Below, piece after piece: positions 36,568-46,256 of a DNA stretch of 64,000 nt. The DNA is from Gemmatimonas sp. GTDB lineage: Bacteria > Gemmatimonadota > Gemmatimonadetes > Gemmatimonadales > Gemmatimonadaceae. The notes below the pieces were generated by a model. That model had not been told where the DNA came from. It made no database searches and saw nothing but the letters and a program-made list of their open reading frames with translations. Numbering within the stretch: the stretch's first letter is position 1; each line of letters begins with the position of its first letter. The stretch is from the NCBI GenBank assembly GCA_011390935.1, contig JAABRL010000003.1, positions 134,740 to 198,739 of the forward strand, read 5' to 3'. Made by a program: the position numbers and the translations under genes.

Positions 36568-38487
36568 TCACCCCGCCGCCAACACGCGCTGTACTGCCCC
36601 GTCGAGCTCCTCCGCCCGAAACGGCTTCTGCAGAAAGGCCGCCAGCCCACGGCCCACGAACAGGCGTGTCACCTCCTGTTCGTTGTATCCGCTCATGAGA
36701 ATGATCTTGATCCCGGGGGCACTTCGGCGCAGCTCGCGGAACGTTTCTTCCCCGCTCATGCCGGGCATCGTCAGGTCGAGCAGCACGAGTTGGAACCGGT
36801 CCGGCTTCGCGCGTACCATTTCGATCGCGTCCGCACCGCTCTCCGTGTCCGTCACGGCGAAGCCGCGCCGACGCAGGAGTGCCCGTGTCACAGCGCGTAC
36901 ACTCGGCTCGTCGTCCACGATGAGCACTTCGCCCTCGCCAATCCATGGCGTGGCGAGCGCCGCCACCGGTGGACGGACCGACTGCTCGGAAATCGGGAAA
37001 CACAGCTTGATCGACGTCCCTTTGCCGGGCTCGCTGTACACGCGGATCGCGCCACGGTGGCCGCGCATGATGCCGAGTGTTGCGGCAAGGCCCAGCCCGC
37101 GTCCCGTGAACTTTGTCGTGAAGAACGGATCGAAGATGCGCGCCCGGGTCGCCATATCCATGCCGTTCCCATCATCGCGTACTTCCACGAATACGTAGTG
37201 TCCCGGCACCGCGTCGGTGCCGGGGACACACTCTTCCAGATTCGATGCGTCCAACTCCTGCTGGCCGGTGTGAATGAAGATCATGCCGCCGGATTCGGGG
37301 AGTGCGTCGGACGCATTGGTGATGAGGTTCATCACCACCTGCCGCAGCTGCGTGATATCCGCCTCGACCGCCGGCAGCGCTTCCGCGAGCGACAGATTCA
37401 CCTGCGCGTTGCGAGAAACCGCGGTGCGCAGCAACGCAGTCATCTCGCGCACGACCTGCGAGCAGTCCACCGGCTCCACCACGAAGCGCCCCTTGCCCGC
37501 GTACGCGAGCAGCTGACGCGTCAGTTCTGCGGCACGCTGCGCTGCCTGTTCAATCTCCGCCACGCTATGCCGTGTCGGAGAATCGGCAGACAGGTCGAGC
37601 AGCGCGAGCGAGGCGTTGCCGAGAATGCCTACGAGCAGATTGTTGAAATCGTGCGCGATCCCGCCCGCCAGAATGCCAAGCGATTCGAGCTTCTGCGCCT
37701 GCTGCATCTGTGACTCGAGCTGCACCCGCTCCCGCTCGGCACGCAGTTCGTCGGTCACGTCGCGCACGGTCCCGACCACCCGTTCGGGTTCGTCGTGCTG
37801 ATCGTGCACGGTGAACACGTTGGCGTCGAAGATGCGCTCTTCGCCATCCGTACGGATCACGCGATGGCGCACCGTCTCCGTCTGACCCGAGATGATCGCG
37901 CGCTTCCAGATCGCGCGCACCATGGCGCGATCGTCAGGGTGAATGAAGCCGCGTGCGGAGTTGCGGTCCGCCACGTTGGGATCGATCGAACCGGGTTCGA
38001 GACCGAGCATGTGAAACAGCTGGTCGGACCACTCCGATACGCCGAGTCGCAGATCACGGGAGAAGGTGCCGATGCGTGCCGATTGTTGGGCGAGTCGCAG
38101 TGTCTGTTCGCTGCGGCGCACCGCATCCGCAGTGCGTCGCTCGTGTGTCACGTCTCGCAGGGTGGCAATCAGTCCGTCCTGTACCGGATACGCGAGCACG
38201 TGCAGCCAGCGATCGGTCGTGTGCTGATACTCGTCGAAGCGTACGGACACCTGCTCACGCAGCACGCGGGCGTACTCCCGTTGCAGCGCAGAGCCGATCA
38301 GGTCGGGGAATCGTTCCCAGAGGATGCTGCCGGTGGGGTCGATCGAGGCGTCGGCCGAGAGTTCACGCGCCGCGTGGTTTGCGTAGCGCACTCGCTCATG
38401 ACCATCCAGCACCAGCACCGGAACAGGATTCTGCGCCACGAGGGCGATCTGTTCCGCGAGCAGTGGATCGAGCGGAGGTAGCGTCAT
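36568..38487 (-). CDS. PAS-containing hybrid histidine kinase with C-terminal receiver
   Basis: A 639-residue soluble sensor kinase with no TM helices. PAS-like domains occupy about residues 15-115 and 130-250 (HPDDRAMVRAIWKRAI... and VVGTVRDVTDE are typical PAS/PAC ends). The dimerisation/phosphoacceptor helix has H279 in GGIAHDFNNLLVGILGNASLAL. The HATPase domain shows the N-box MNLITNASDAL, G1 DDGNGMD, F-box FDPFFTTKF and G2 GRGLGLAATLG. A receiver follows with acidic DDE and phosphoacceptor D571 in LVLLDLTMPG, so a phosphorelay to another protein is implied. The start at 38487 is chosen as the first Met near the PAS domain; 38571 is possible. No partner gene adjacent. Confidence 0.92.
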   Translation of the reverse strand: MTLPPLDPLLAEQIALVAQNPVPVLVLDGHERVRYANHAARELSADASIDPTGSILWERFPDLIGSALQREYARVLREQVSVRFDEYQHTTDRWLHVLAYPVQDGLIATLRDVTHERRTADAVRRSEQTLRLAQQSARIGTFSRDLRLGVSEWSDQLFHMLGLEPGSIDPNVADRNSARGFIHPDDRAMVRAIWKRAIISGQTETVRHRVIRTDGEERIFDANVFTVHDQHDEPERVVGTVRDVTDELRAERERVQLESQMQQAQKLESLGILAGGIAHDFNNLLVGILGNASLALLDLSADSPTRHSVAEIEQAAQRAAELTRQLLAYAGKGRFVVEPVDCSQVVREMTALLRTAVSRNAQVNLSLAEALPAVEADITQLRQVVMNLITNASDALPESGGMIFIHTGQQELDASNLEECVPGTDAVPGHYVFVEVRDDGNGMDMATRARIFDPFFTTKFTGRGLGLAATLGIMRGHRGAIRVYSEPGKGTSIKLCFPISEQSVRPPVAALATPWIGEGEVLIVDDEPSVRAVTRALLRRRGFAVTDTESGADAIEMVRAKPDRFQLVLLDLTMPGMSGEETFRELRRSAPGIKIILMSGYNEQEVTRLFVGRGLAAFLQKPFRAEELDGAVQRVLAAG

Positions 38488-38632
38488 GACATCACCGGAA
38501 GAATGCGAGCGGATAGTCGCCGGCGTCACCGCCGACAGCAACAATCTCCGTTGCGCCGGCCGCAGTGCCAAGGGGGCGGGCGTGTGTCGGGCACGCGCCG
38601 TGAACGCCGCGTCTCACCACGGGCACGAACTC

Positions 38633-41600
38633 TCACAGGCGATACTGCAGGTTCAGGCGGAGTGTGGTGGGCTGCTGGCGGAATCGCACTGCGCCAGCGA
38701 GGGACGTGGGATCCGCGGCATTCTGTGCGTTCAACTGCTCGTTCACTGTCGTGATGGCGTTGGCATTGAACACGTTGAATACCTCCAGCCCCACGATCAG
38801 ATCATGGCGTCGGAGCGACAGCACCTTCTGCAGCCGGATGTCGAGATTCTGCTGCGACGCGAGCTGCCGGTTGCCGCGGGATTCAGTGAATACCGACTGT
38901 CCGTTCGCACTGCGGAACAGCTGCGCATCGAGCGGAATGGCGCCGCCTGCGGCGTCCACGGAGTACGTGAGCTGACGCGACAGATCGAGCGTGGGCGTCC
39001 AGAAATCGCCCGAGCTGTAGGTGAGAAACGCCCCGCCTTCAAACCCCCATGGCAGCTGTCCGGACAGGCGCAGCTTGAAATCCCATGGCGCAAAGTTTTC
39101 GAGGTTGCCGGCAAAGTTGATGCGGGTGTTCGGCGCCACATACGGGCCGATCCCCTCGCCATTGGCCTGTGCGTAGCCATTCACGGAAAACACGTTGCCC
39201 GTGAGTGCCGTGTACGAGAGCGCGGCGTTGAACGAGACGCGCGGATACGTGCCGGCGAGCGACAACTGCAGTTGCTGGAAATCGCGGCGTGCATCGTCCA
39301 CCGATTCGAGCACGAGGTTGGGGGCGTACGTGAGCGCAAGCGTGTCGAGCGGATTGTAGCCAGGGACGAAATCGCCAGCGGCCAACCGTGCGCGGAGATC
39401 ATCGTTCCGCACGAAGACTTGCGGCAGCACGACGTCCTGACCATCCGGATCGCGCACGGTGCCTTGGGCGTTGCCGATGCGCACGTTCGACACCGGCGAC
39501 CAGTTGTCGTCATCGTTCAGGTCCACGACAGACAACACCGCGCGGTTGCGTCGATTGATGTACAACGCCTCGGCTTTCAGATGATTCCCGAGACGCTTCT
39601 CCACGCCCAGCGTGATCTGATCGACGTACGGCTGCCGATAGTTTCGGATCTCGCGCACTTCGCTCTGCAGGTTCACGCCGGGGAAGCAGTTGAAGAGCGT
39701 GTTGAACGACCCCGCACCGTAGGGGCGGCCCAGTTCGGGGAGCACACTGCGATCGGTGTCCCGCCAGTCGCAGAAGCCGATGTCGGTAAACACGTTCGAC
39801 CCGGGTGCACGATCGAAGAAGAGGGCGAACAGATTCTGGTGGTAGCGCCCCCAATGCGCTTTCGCCACCAGACTGCCCGTGCCGAACAGGTCGAGCGTGG
39901 TCCCCAGTCGTGGGTCGAGTCCAGCGGCACTCACCGCCTCGAATCGCTCGCGCGCACGATTGCTGCCGCCGTTGCCGGGGGTGATGCTGCCTGACCATCG
40001 ATTCAACCGCAGCCCTGCGTTCACCGACAGTCGGTCGGTGATGCGCATGTCATCCTGCAGGAACAACGCCCCGTTGCGCGTCTCCGCGTCGAGATCGATG
40101 CGCCCACCCGTGTCGGCGGTGGCGTAGACCCCAAGGCTTGGAATCTCCTGCCACGTGGACGGGTCGCGTGGGTCGAAGTTGGCGCCGGCCTCGGTATACC
40201 ACGACAGGCCGCCGTTCCGCGTGCGTTCTTCGCGCCACTCCCCGAGGACGAACTCCCCACCCACCTTGATGTGGTGTTGAATCCCGAGCGTGTTGACGAA
40301 CCGATTCCACACACTGCTCACGCCGAGGCTCGATGGGGAGTTGCGATTGCTGTACGTCGCGTTCACGAACTGCGGCGTGTTGGGTGCATCGAGGAGTTGT
40401 ACGGAGGGCAAGGCCGCGGGGCCGTACGGCAGTTCGTCATCGCGACCGGTGAAGCCGGAAACCTTGAGTTCGAACGCGCTGCGGTTGTTCACGGTGCGCT
40501 GCCAGTTCGCCTGATAGAACAGACTGGGCGACTCGCCGCGATAGGTCGCCTCTGCGCTCGTGAACGGCGACAGCCCCACCCGCTCGCGCGTGAGGCGGTC
40601 GAGTCCCACCGAGGCGTTGAACACATCCCGCTCGTTGGCCTGCAGCGTGAGCTTGCCGTAGTACGTCTGTTCGCGTCGTTCCGTGAGCGTGGGGAGCCAC
40701 GAGAGCTGATTCGCCGAGGCGTTCGGGAGATCGACGAGGCGCTCTCGGCCGCGCGCTTCCTGGCCGGACACGAAGAAGTACAGGCGGTTGCGAATCAGCG
40801 GGCCACGCAGCTCGCCACTCACTTCAAGGCGCCCGTCGAGCTCTGCACCACGCTCGAAGGCGTTCACATTGCTCGCATTGAGCGAGCGATTCTCGAAGAA
40901 GGTGCGCAGCTGCCCCTGCAGCGTGTTGGAGCCCGACTTGGTGACGATGTTGATCAGGCCACCCTGAAAGTTGCCGTACTCCGCGCCCGCGCCCGGTCCG
41001 ATCACGCGAATGTCCTCGATCCAGTCCACGTTCGGCAGCAGAAACGATCCGCCGCGACCCGGCTGATTCACCGTGACACCATCGAGCTGATACAGATTGG
41101 CCTGTCCCGTGGAGCCGCCGTAGACCTGACCTGGCCTCACTCCGGGCAGGAGGCCGATGAGCGCGTTGGCATTGCGTGGGGCAGGAAGCAGCTCCCGCTC
41201 GCGCGCCTGCAACGAGCGGGTGAACTCGGGGGAGCTGCTGCTCGTGGGTGCCGCCGGCGTGGCGCGCACCGTCACGGGTTCGAGCTCGGCCTGCGACAGA
41301 GCAAGTGTCACCGTGATGCGCTGCACATCCGTGGCGCGCACCAGCACGGATTCAAGTCGCACGTCGGTGAATCCGAGCTGACGCACGGCAACGCTGTAGC
41401 TGCCCGGGGTGAGGAAGTTGAGGCGAAACTCACCGAACTCATCGGTGCGCGTGCTGCGCTCGAACGAGCCGTCAGCCTGCCGAACGGTGACGCTGGCGTT
41501 GGCAATGACACGCCCATCGGCGAGTGCCACGCGCCCCTCCAGAATGCCGGTCTGCGTGGTCTGCGCGGCCACAGGGGGGGCGCTGCCCAGCAGGCTGAGC

Positions 41601-41644
41601 AGGACGAACAGGGAGGTGATTCGGGGAGTCATCACACGGCGCAC
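38633..41644 (-). CDS. TonB-dependent receptor with N-terminal carboxypeptidase-regulatory-like domain
   Basis: A 1003-residue outer-membrane protein. Signal peptide (LFVLLSLLGSAPPVAAQ), then a beta-sandwich (about 35-120: GRVALADGRVIANASVTVR..., CarboxypepD_reg-like), a plug domain (about 145-260: LIGLLPGVRPGQVYGGSTGQ, YQLDGVTVN, YGNFQGGLINIVTKSG) and a long 22-strand-type barrel of roughly 700 residues. The build resembles OmpA-related/SusC-like receptors; substrate unknown. The start is best at GTG 41644, which has GGAGGA 5 nt upstream; ATG 41632 is the alternative. A hairpin terminator lies just upstream, so it is probably transcribed separately from the efflux operon. Confidence 0.9.
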   Translation of the reverse strand: MRRVMTPRITSLFVLLSLLGSAPPVAAQTTQTGILEGRVALADGRVIANASVTVRQADGSFERSTRTDEFGEFRLNFLTPGSYSVAVRQLGFTDVRLESVLVRATDVQRITVTLALSQAELEPVTVRATPAAPTSSSSPEFTRSLQARERELLPAPRNANALIGLLPGVRPGQVYGGSTGQANLYQLDGVTVNQPGRGGSFLLPNVDWIEDIRVIGPGAGAEYGNFQGGLINIVTKSGSNTLQGQLRTFFENRSLNASNVNAFERGAELDGRLEVSGELRGPLIRNRLYFFVSGQEARGRERLVDLPNASANQLSWLPTLTERREQTYYGKLTLQANERDVFNASVGLDRLTRERVGLSPFTSAEATYRGESPSLFYQANWQRTVNNRSAFELKVSGFTGRDDELPYGPAALPSVQLLDAPNTPQFVNATYSNRNSPSSLGVSSVWNRFVNTLGIQHHIKVGGEFVLGEWREERTRNGGLSWYTEAGANFDPRDPSTWQEIPSLGVYATADTGGRIDLDAETRNGALFLQDDMRITDRLSVNAGLRLNRWSGSITPGNGGSNRARERFEAVSAAGLDPRLGTTLDLFGTGSLVAKAHWGRYHQNLFALFFDRAPGSNVFTDIGFCDWRDTDRSVLPELGRPYGAGSFNTLFNCFPGVNLQSEVREIRNYRQPYVDQITLGVEKRLGNHLKAEALYINRRNRAVLSVVDLNDDDNWSPVSNVRIGNAQGTVRDPDGQDVVLPQVFVRNDDLRARLAAGDFVPGYNPLDTLALTYAPNLVLESVDDARRDFQQLQLSLAGTYPRVSFNAALSYTALTGNVFSVNGYAQANGEGIGPYVAPNTRINFAGNLENFAPWDFKLRLSGQLPWGFEGGAFLTYSSGDFWTPTLDLSRQLTYSVDAAGGAIPLDAQLFRSANGQSVFTESRGNRQLASQQNLDIRLQKVLSLRRHDLIVGLEVFNVFNANAITTVNEQLNAQNAADPTSLAGAVRFRQQPTTLRLNLQYRL

Positions 41645-41675
41645 GCAGATCCTCCGGAGGGCTGCCACAGTGAAA

Positions 41676-41705
41676 CGCCGGACCGACGTTTCCGTCGATC
41701 CGGCG
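41676..41705 (-). terminator. Hairpin terminator between MacB-type permease and TonB receptor
   Basis: Arms CGCCGGACCGACG (41676-41688) and CGTCGATCCGGCG (41693-41705) pair at 12 of 13 positions around a 4-nt loop. On the minus strand the stem is followed by TTTCACT, a weak T tract. A second small hairpin, CCCTCC-GCAA-GGAGGG (41737-41752), lies closer to the permease stop. Together they likely end the efflux operon transcript. Confidence 0.6.
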
Positions 41706-41762
41706 TACTACGCACTGCACTTACCGGGCGGGCACGCCCTCCGCAAGGAGGGATCCAGCGCG

Positions 41763-42983
41763 TTACTCGTATCGCAGCGCGGTGATCGGGTCGAGCTTGG
41801 CCGCACGCCGCGCAGGCCAGACCCCGAACAGCACCCCGATCGTGGCCGAGAAGAGGAACGCGATGAGCACCGACTGCGTACTCAGCTCGGTATTCCAGTT
41901 GAACGCATTACCCAGCAGGAGTGCCCCACCTCCACCCAGCACCACCCCGATGAGGCCGCCCAGCAGGCAGAGTACGACCGCCTCGATGAGAAACTGCAGC
42001 AGGATGTTGGGACCGGTCGCGCCGAGCGCTTTCCTTACCCCGATTTCCCGTGTGCGTTCCGTCACCGAGACGAGCATGATGTTCATGATGCCGATGCCGC
42101 CCACCAGCAGCGAGACGGCCGCGATACCGGCCAGCAGCGTGCCGAACACCTTGCTGGTCTCCGCCGCCGTGTTCAGAAAGTCGGCCTGATTGCGGATCTC
42201 GAAGTCATCCGGCGTATCGCGCATGAGCTTGTGCTCTCGGCGCAGGATCTTCTGAATCTCGGCCATCGTCTGCGGAATCGAGTCTTCGCTCGGCGCCAAC
42301 ACAGAGATCGAGCGCAGGCGATCGGTGCCCATGAGCCGGAAACGCGCCGTCTGCAGCGGGATCAGCACCTGATCGTCGGGATTCTGCCACGGGGTGGTCT
42401 GACCCTTCGACGCAAGCACGCCCACCACCGTGAACTGGATGCCGCGAATGCGCACCGGCTGGTCGATGATGGCCGCCGGATTTTCGATGCCCAACTTCTC
42501 GAGCACGTTCGAGCCCACCACGGCGACGCGCTGCTTGCCCTCGTCTTCACGATCGGTGAACATGCGGCCGAACGAGAGCTCGTACTTGCGCACTTCGAGA
42601 TAGTTGGCCGTCGTACCCACGACCTGCGTGCTGGTGTTCCTGCTCAAGTACTGCAGCTGGAACTGACGGTTCATCTCCGGCTGGATCGCCTTTGAGATCG
42701 TGGCCTGCGCGATCAACGCCTCCGCATCGCGAATGCGCAGTCGAGCACGATCGGTCTCCGACGCGACACCACGTGCCGCGACCTGGCCGGGGTTCACCGT
42801 CAGGAGCGTCGTCCCCAAGGCAGTGATGCGATCGTTGATCGCACGCTGTGCGCCGCGGCCAATGCCGTCCATCGCGATCACCGCACTCACTCCGATGACA
42901 ATGCCAAGCATCGTGAGCAGACTGCGCAGCTTGTTGGCGCGGAGCGCGCTCAGCGCCACACGGAAGACTTCGCCCCAGAGCAT
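41763..42983 (-). CDS. MacB-type ABC transporter permease (no ATPase domain)
   Basis: A 406-residue membrane protein of the MacB/FtsX permease family. TM1 lies near residues 20-42, then a large periplasmic MacB_PCD-type domain (about 55-240), and three C-terminal helices. The mechanotransmission signature is clear: VSLLVGGIGIMNIMLVSVTERTREIGVRKALGA, with the final GVWPARRAAKLDPITALRYE. E. coli MacB fuses the ATPase to this module, but here it is absent and no separate ABC ATPase gene is found nearby. It begins 2 bp after the adaptor gene. Likely exports a substrate with MacA and TolC once supplied with an ATPase from elsewhere. Confidence 0.92.
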   Translation of the reverse strand: MLWGEVFRVALSALRANKLRSLLTMLGIVIGVSAVIAMDGIGRGAQRAINDRITALGTTLLTVNPGQVAARGVASETDRARLRIRDAEALIAQATISKAIQPEMNRQFQLQYLSRNTSTQVVGTTANYLEVRKYELSFGRMFTDREDEGKQRVAVVGSNVLEKLGIENPAAIIDQPVRIRGIQFTVVGVLASKGQTTPWQNPDDQVLIPLQTARFRLMGTDRLRSISVLAPSEDSIPQTMAEIQKILRREHKLMRDTPDDFEIRNQADFLNTAAETSKVFGTLLAGIAAVSLLVGGIGIMNIMLVSVTERTREIGVRKALGATGPNILLQFLIEAVVLCLLGGLIGVVLGGGGALLLGNAFNWNTELSTQSVLIAFLFSATIGVLFGVWPARRAAKLDPITALRYE

Positions 42984-42985
42984 GG

Positions 42986-44485
42986 CTACATCCCTCCGCG
43001 GCCACCGCCGCCGCCACCGCCACCAGCGGCCGGCGTCGTGCGCGTGAGCCCCGGCACCCCACCCATGCCGCTGAAGCGGGCGTTACGCTGCTCGCGCGCG
43101 GCTTGCAGTGCAGCCATGGCGAGCGACGCCACCATTTCACCTTCCTGCAGACCGCTGATCACTTCCGAGAAATCGTAGTCGGCCACGCCGAGGCGCACCA
43201 TGCGCGGCTCGTACTTGCCGCTATCGGTGACCACGAATACCACCCCCTGCCGCGCTGGCGAAGGGTTGCGTCGCGCGGCCAACCCACCACCACTCGGACG
43301 TCCGTTGCCTGCGCCGCGCGCGGCCGCCCCACTCGGCGCTGCGCCGCCAGCCGTCGGTGCGCCACCCTGCGCGACGCGCGCGGCGCTGTCGCCGCCACGT
43401 CCACCCATCGGGACGCTCCGGCCAGCGGACGTATCCGCCGCGGCGGCGGTGGCCTCCCCGGTCGGACGTGACGCATTGAGCGCGGCCATCACGGCGACCG
43501 GATCGAGCCCCAGCATCTCCGCCGATGCTGCCGCATCGCGCATGTTGCGCACGGCATCGTTCGGCACCGCCACCACGTTCAGCTTGCGCTCCACATTCAC
43601 CGACACTTCACCATTCATGCCGGGCAGCAGCAGCCGTTCGTCGTTCGCGAGCGAGATGATCACGGGAAACATCGTCACCGACTGCTGAATCACGGCTTGC
43701 GGTTCCACCTTCTCCACCGAACCGTTGAACGTGCGATTGGGGAAGGCATCGACGACGACCCGTGCTTCCTGGCCGGCATTGATGCGACCGATGTCGGTTT
43801 CGTTCATGAACGCACGCATCTGCACGCGCGACAGGTCGGCCATCGTGACGATCGTCGTGCCACCACCCATCACGCTCGTCGCCGACTGAATCACCTGGCC
43901 GAGCGATACGGGCTTGGAGATGATCGTGCCGGCCACGGGCGCCGTAACGCGTGCTTCGTCGAGTCGCTGCTGTGCGATGCTCACGCTGGTGCGCACGCGA
44001 ATCACATTGGCCTGTGCTTGCGTGTACTGCAGGTTGGCCTGTTCGTTTTCCTGCGCCGTGATGATGCGTCCCTTGAACAGCTCGTCGGAGCGATCACGGT
44101 TGGACTTGGCGACTTCCAGTGATGCCTCGCTCGACCGGAGGTCGGCCTGCGCCTGCTCGAGCTGATTGGTGAGATCGCGTGTGTCGATCTGCACGATCAG
44201 GTCGCCGGGGTTCACGTTCGTGCCCGTCTCCACCGGCATGCGCAGCACGAGTCCGGAGGCCTGCGACTTCACTTCCACGATTTCGATCGGTTCCACCGTG
44301 CCGGTGGCCTGCGCATCAACGACGATATCACGACGCTCCACCGCGACTTCCCCGATGGGGGCCGCGGTTTCTTCCTTCTTCGCACAGGCGCCGAGCATCA
44401 CCACAATGCCGACCGCGAGCACGAACGGTCGCATCATCGCGCGGCCAACGAATACGCGATGATGCGAAGACGATGAGCGGATCAC
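42986..44485 (-). CDS. MacA-like periplasmic adaptor lipoprotein
   Basis: A 499-residue membrane fusion protein. Lipobox LGAC (Cys about 34) anchors it. Lipoyl half VKSQASGLVLRMPVETGTNVNPGDLIVQID, a long helical hairpin (about 90-165) and second half APVAGTIISKPVSLGQVIQSA, then beta-barrel and C-terminal domains. A low-complexity insert rich in Gly/Ala/Arg (about 340-415, with DTSAGRSVPMGGRGGDSA) and a poly-Gly tail (GGGGGGGRGGM) are unusual. The start overlaps the upstream TolC stop (ATGA). Pairs with the MacB-type permease downstream. Confidence 0.9.
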   Translation of the reverse strand: MIRSSSSHHRVFVGRAMMRPFVLAVGIVVMLGACAKKEETAAPIGEVAVERRDIVVDAQATGTVEPIEIVEVKSQASGLVLRMPVETGTNVNPGDLIVQIDTRDLTNQLEQAQADLRSSEASLEVAKSNRDRSDELFKGRIITAQENEQANLQYTQAQANVIRVRTSVSIAQQRLDEARVTAPVAGTIISKPVSLGQVIQSATSVMGGGTTIVTMADLSRVQMRAFMNETDIGRINAGQEARVVVDAFPNRTFNGSVEKVEPQAVIQQSVTMFPVIISLANDERLLLPGMNGEVSVNVERKLNVVAVPNDAVRNMRDAAASAEMLGLDPVAVMAALNASRPTGEATAAAADTSAGRSVPMGGRGGDSAARVAQGGAPTAGGAAPSGAAARGAGNGRPSGGGLAARRNPSPARQGVVFVVTDSGKYEPRMVRLGVADYDFSEVISGLQEGEMVASLAMAALQAAREQRNARFSGMGGVPGLTRTTPAAGGGGGGGGRGGM

Positions 44486-45831
44486 GGCAGGTCCTGTCCA
44501 ATGAGGGCTTCGATCTGCGCTTTCGCAACTCGCGCATCGAGACGCGCCTGAATGAGTGCGGTGCGCGCGGCGTTGAGCTGTGTCTGTGAGGTCAGCAGAT
44601 CGAGCACCGTGCTGGCGCCGAGCTGGTACCGCTGCTGTTGTACGCGCAGGTCTTCTTCCGCGGCCTCGATCGAGGCGAGCTGCACCTCGACACGGGCGGC
44701 GGCCGTCTGGAGCGACCGCAGCTGCTGCGTCAGCGTCTGTCGCGCCGCAAGCTGCGCATCACGCGCGTTGGCTTCGGCATTGGCAAGCGCGACGTTCGCG
44801 GTCACCTGCTGCGATTCGCGGTTGAATCCGTTGAAGAGCGGAAACTGCAGATTGAAGTTGTACGTCTGCCGAGTCGCTGCCTCCTGACCAAAGAGCAGCA
44901 CGTTGTTGCTGGCGAACGTCGGGCTGGCGTTGTTCAGGCCGTAGTTGAACGACATGCTGAGCGTCGGCAGGTACTGCGTGCGTGTGCCTCGGCGCGACAT
45001 GCGCGCGGCGTTCACGTTGGCCTGCGCCACTTCCACGGCCGGCCCGCGAACCGCCATGCGCTCCAGATCATCGAGCGACGGAAGCGCCGCCTGATCGGGG
45101 ACGTCCGAGGTATCCGACGGCAATGCGGTCACGGCGACATCCGAACCCACGAGACGCGTGAGCGCGGCGTTGGCGACGCGCAGGTCGTTTTCGGCGGTGA
45201 GCAGCTGCAGCTGGGCATTGCCCACCTGAATGATGGAACGCAAGGAATCGGACTTGGTCGCCGCACCGGCGCCGACGCGCGCGACCGAGGCCTGCAACTG
45301 CGCCTCCGCCTGCTCGAGCTGCGCCCGTGCCGCAGACGCGCCTTCGCGTGCCGCGAGGACGGCGTAGTACTGCTGCTTCACCTGGAGCGCGATGTCGTAG
45401 CGCGTCGCGATGGACGAGGCGTCGGCGGCATCGAGCTGCGCGTTGGCGCGGCGCAGTTCGAACAGACGCCGACCCGCGTCGAAGATTTCGAGGTTGGAGC
45501 TGACGCCATTGCTGTAGTTCCAGGCGTTGCCGGTGAGCGGCACCAGGTTGCCCTGGAAGAAGATGGCGCCCTGGGTGTAGCCGGTGCCCATGTTCATGTT
45601 GAGCGACGGCATGTACGCGCCGATTGCGCTCAGTCGCTGTGCGGACGCTGTGCGGAGCGCACCGCGCGCCTGCACCGCGCTGGGCAGGTTGCGTCGCGCC
45701 GCGTCCACCGCGATGTCGAGGGCAATCGGACGCGCTTCATCGACGTCCTGCGCTGCCAGCGGGGACACTACCGGGATGCCAAACACCGCCGCGACCGAGG
45801 CCGCGGCAAAAAAGCCAGTACGAATTGTCAC
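44482..45831 (-). CDS. TolC-family outer membrane efflux channel
   Basis: A 449-residue outer-membrane factor: signal peptide (ending SPLAAQ), then the duplicated helical/beta-strand architecture of TolC with long coiled-coil segments full of Ala, Gln, Glu and Arg. Typical pieces are YDIALQVKQQYYAVLAAREGASAARAQLEQAEAQLQ and, in the second repeat, YQLGASTVLDLLTSQTQLNAARTALIQARLD. It gives the MacA/permease pair, and perhaps the RND pump at 32-36 kb, an exit duct. GTG 45831 is preferred: it lies 4 bp after the previous stop with AGGAG about 10 nt upstream. A start at 45864 would overlap the previous gene. Confidence 0.9.
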   Translation of the reverse strand: MTIRTGFFAAASVAAVFGIPVVSPLAAQDVDEARPIALDIAVDAARRNLPSAVQARGALRTASAQRLSAIGAYMPSLNMNMGTGYTQGAIFFQGNLVPLTGNAWNYSNGVSSNLEIFDAGRRLFELRRANAQLDAADASSIATRYDIALQVKQQYYAVLAAREGASAARAQLEQAEAQLQASVARVGAGAATKSDSLRSIIQVGNAQLQLLTAENDLRVANAALTRLVGSDVAVTALPSDTSDVPDQAALPSLDDLERMAVRGPAVEVAQANVNAARMSRRGTRTQYLPTLSMSFNYGLNNASPTFASNNVLLFGQEAATRQTYNFNLQFPLFNGFNRESQQVTANVALANAEANARDAQLAARQTLTQQLRSLQTAAARVEVQLASIEAAEEDLRVQQQRYQLGASTVLDLLTSQTQLNAARTALIQARLDARVAKAQIEALIGQDLP

Positions 45832-45835
45832 GCGG

Positions 45836-46243
45836 TCAGCGCTCCTGGGACGCGGCTCGGGCACTGTCGGACTGGGCCGACATGCGATTACGCAGTTGGA
45901 TGAAGGCCTCGCGCTGCGCTGCGTCGAGTCGAAGCTCGATGAGCGTGCGCGCGCTGTCTCGCGCGGTATTCAGCGCGGGCCGAATGGGCAGCATGATTTC
46001 GTCGTAGCGCGACTTGCGCCACGTGAGGATGGAATCCACCGCCGCTGTCTGCTCATCGGAGAGCGTCAGCTCACGCGCAAGCTCCTGCACCATGCTGCTG
46101 TAGGTGTACTCGCGCGAGACAGTACCGTCCTTCTTGCTTGTGGCCGAGGTCGATCGGCCGGCGGCGAACCCGCTCGCGCCTCCCGTGAGGAAGGCACCCA
46201 GCAGGAACGCGAGCGCCACGGACTTCGTGCGGGAAGAGGACAC
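45836..46243 (-). CDS. Spy/CpxP-like periplasmic protein, putative stress sensor
   Basis: A 135-residue protein with an N-terminal hydrophobic segment (VALAFLLGAFLTGGASGFAAG), then an all-helical, charged domain. The segment LARELTLSDEQTAAVDSILTWRKSRYDEIM followed by RLDAAQREAFIQL resembles the LTxEQ-type helices of Spy/CpxP/ZraP (heavy-metal-resistance) periplasmic chaperones. It lies 13 bp after the putative anti-sigma gene and 4 bp before tolC, which fits a periplasmic sensor or chaperone for an envelope-stress circuit. Family assignment is tentative. Confidence 0.7.
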   Translation of the reverse strand: MSSSRTKSVALAFLLGAFLTGGASGFAAGRSTSATSKKDGTVSREYTYSSMVQELARELTLSDEQTAAVDSILTWRKSRYDEIMLPIRPALNTARDSARTLIELRLDAAQREAFIQLRNRMSAQSDSARAASQER

Positions 46244-46256
46244 GGGACGCCTCGCC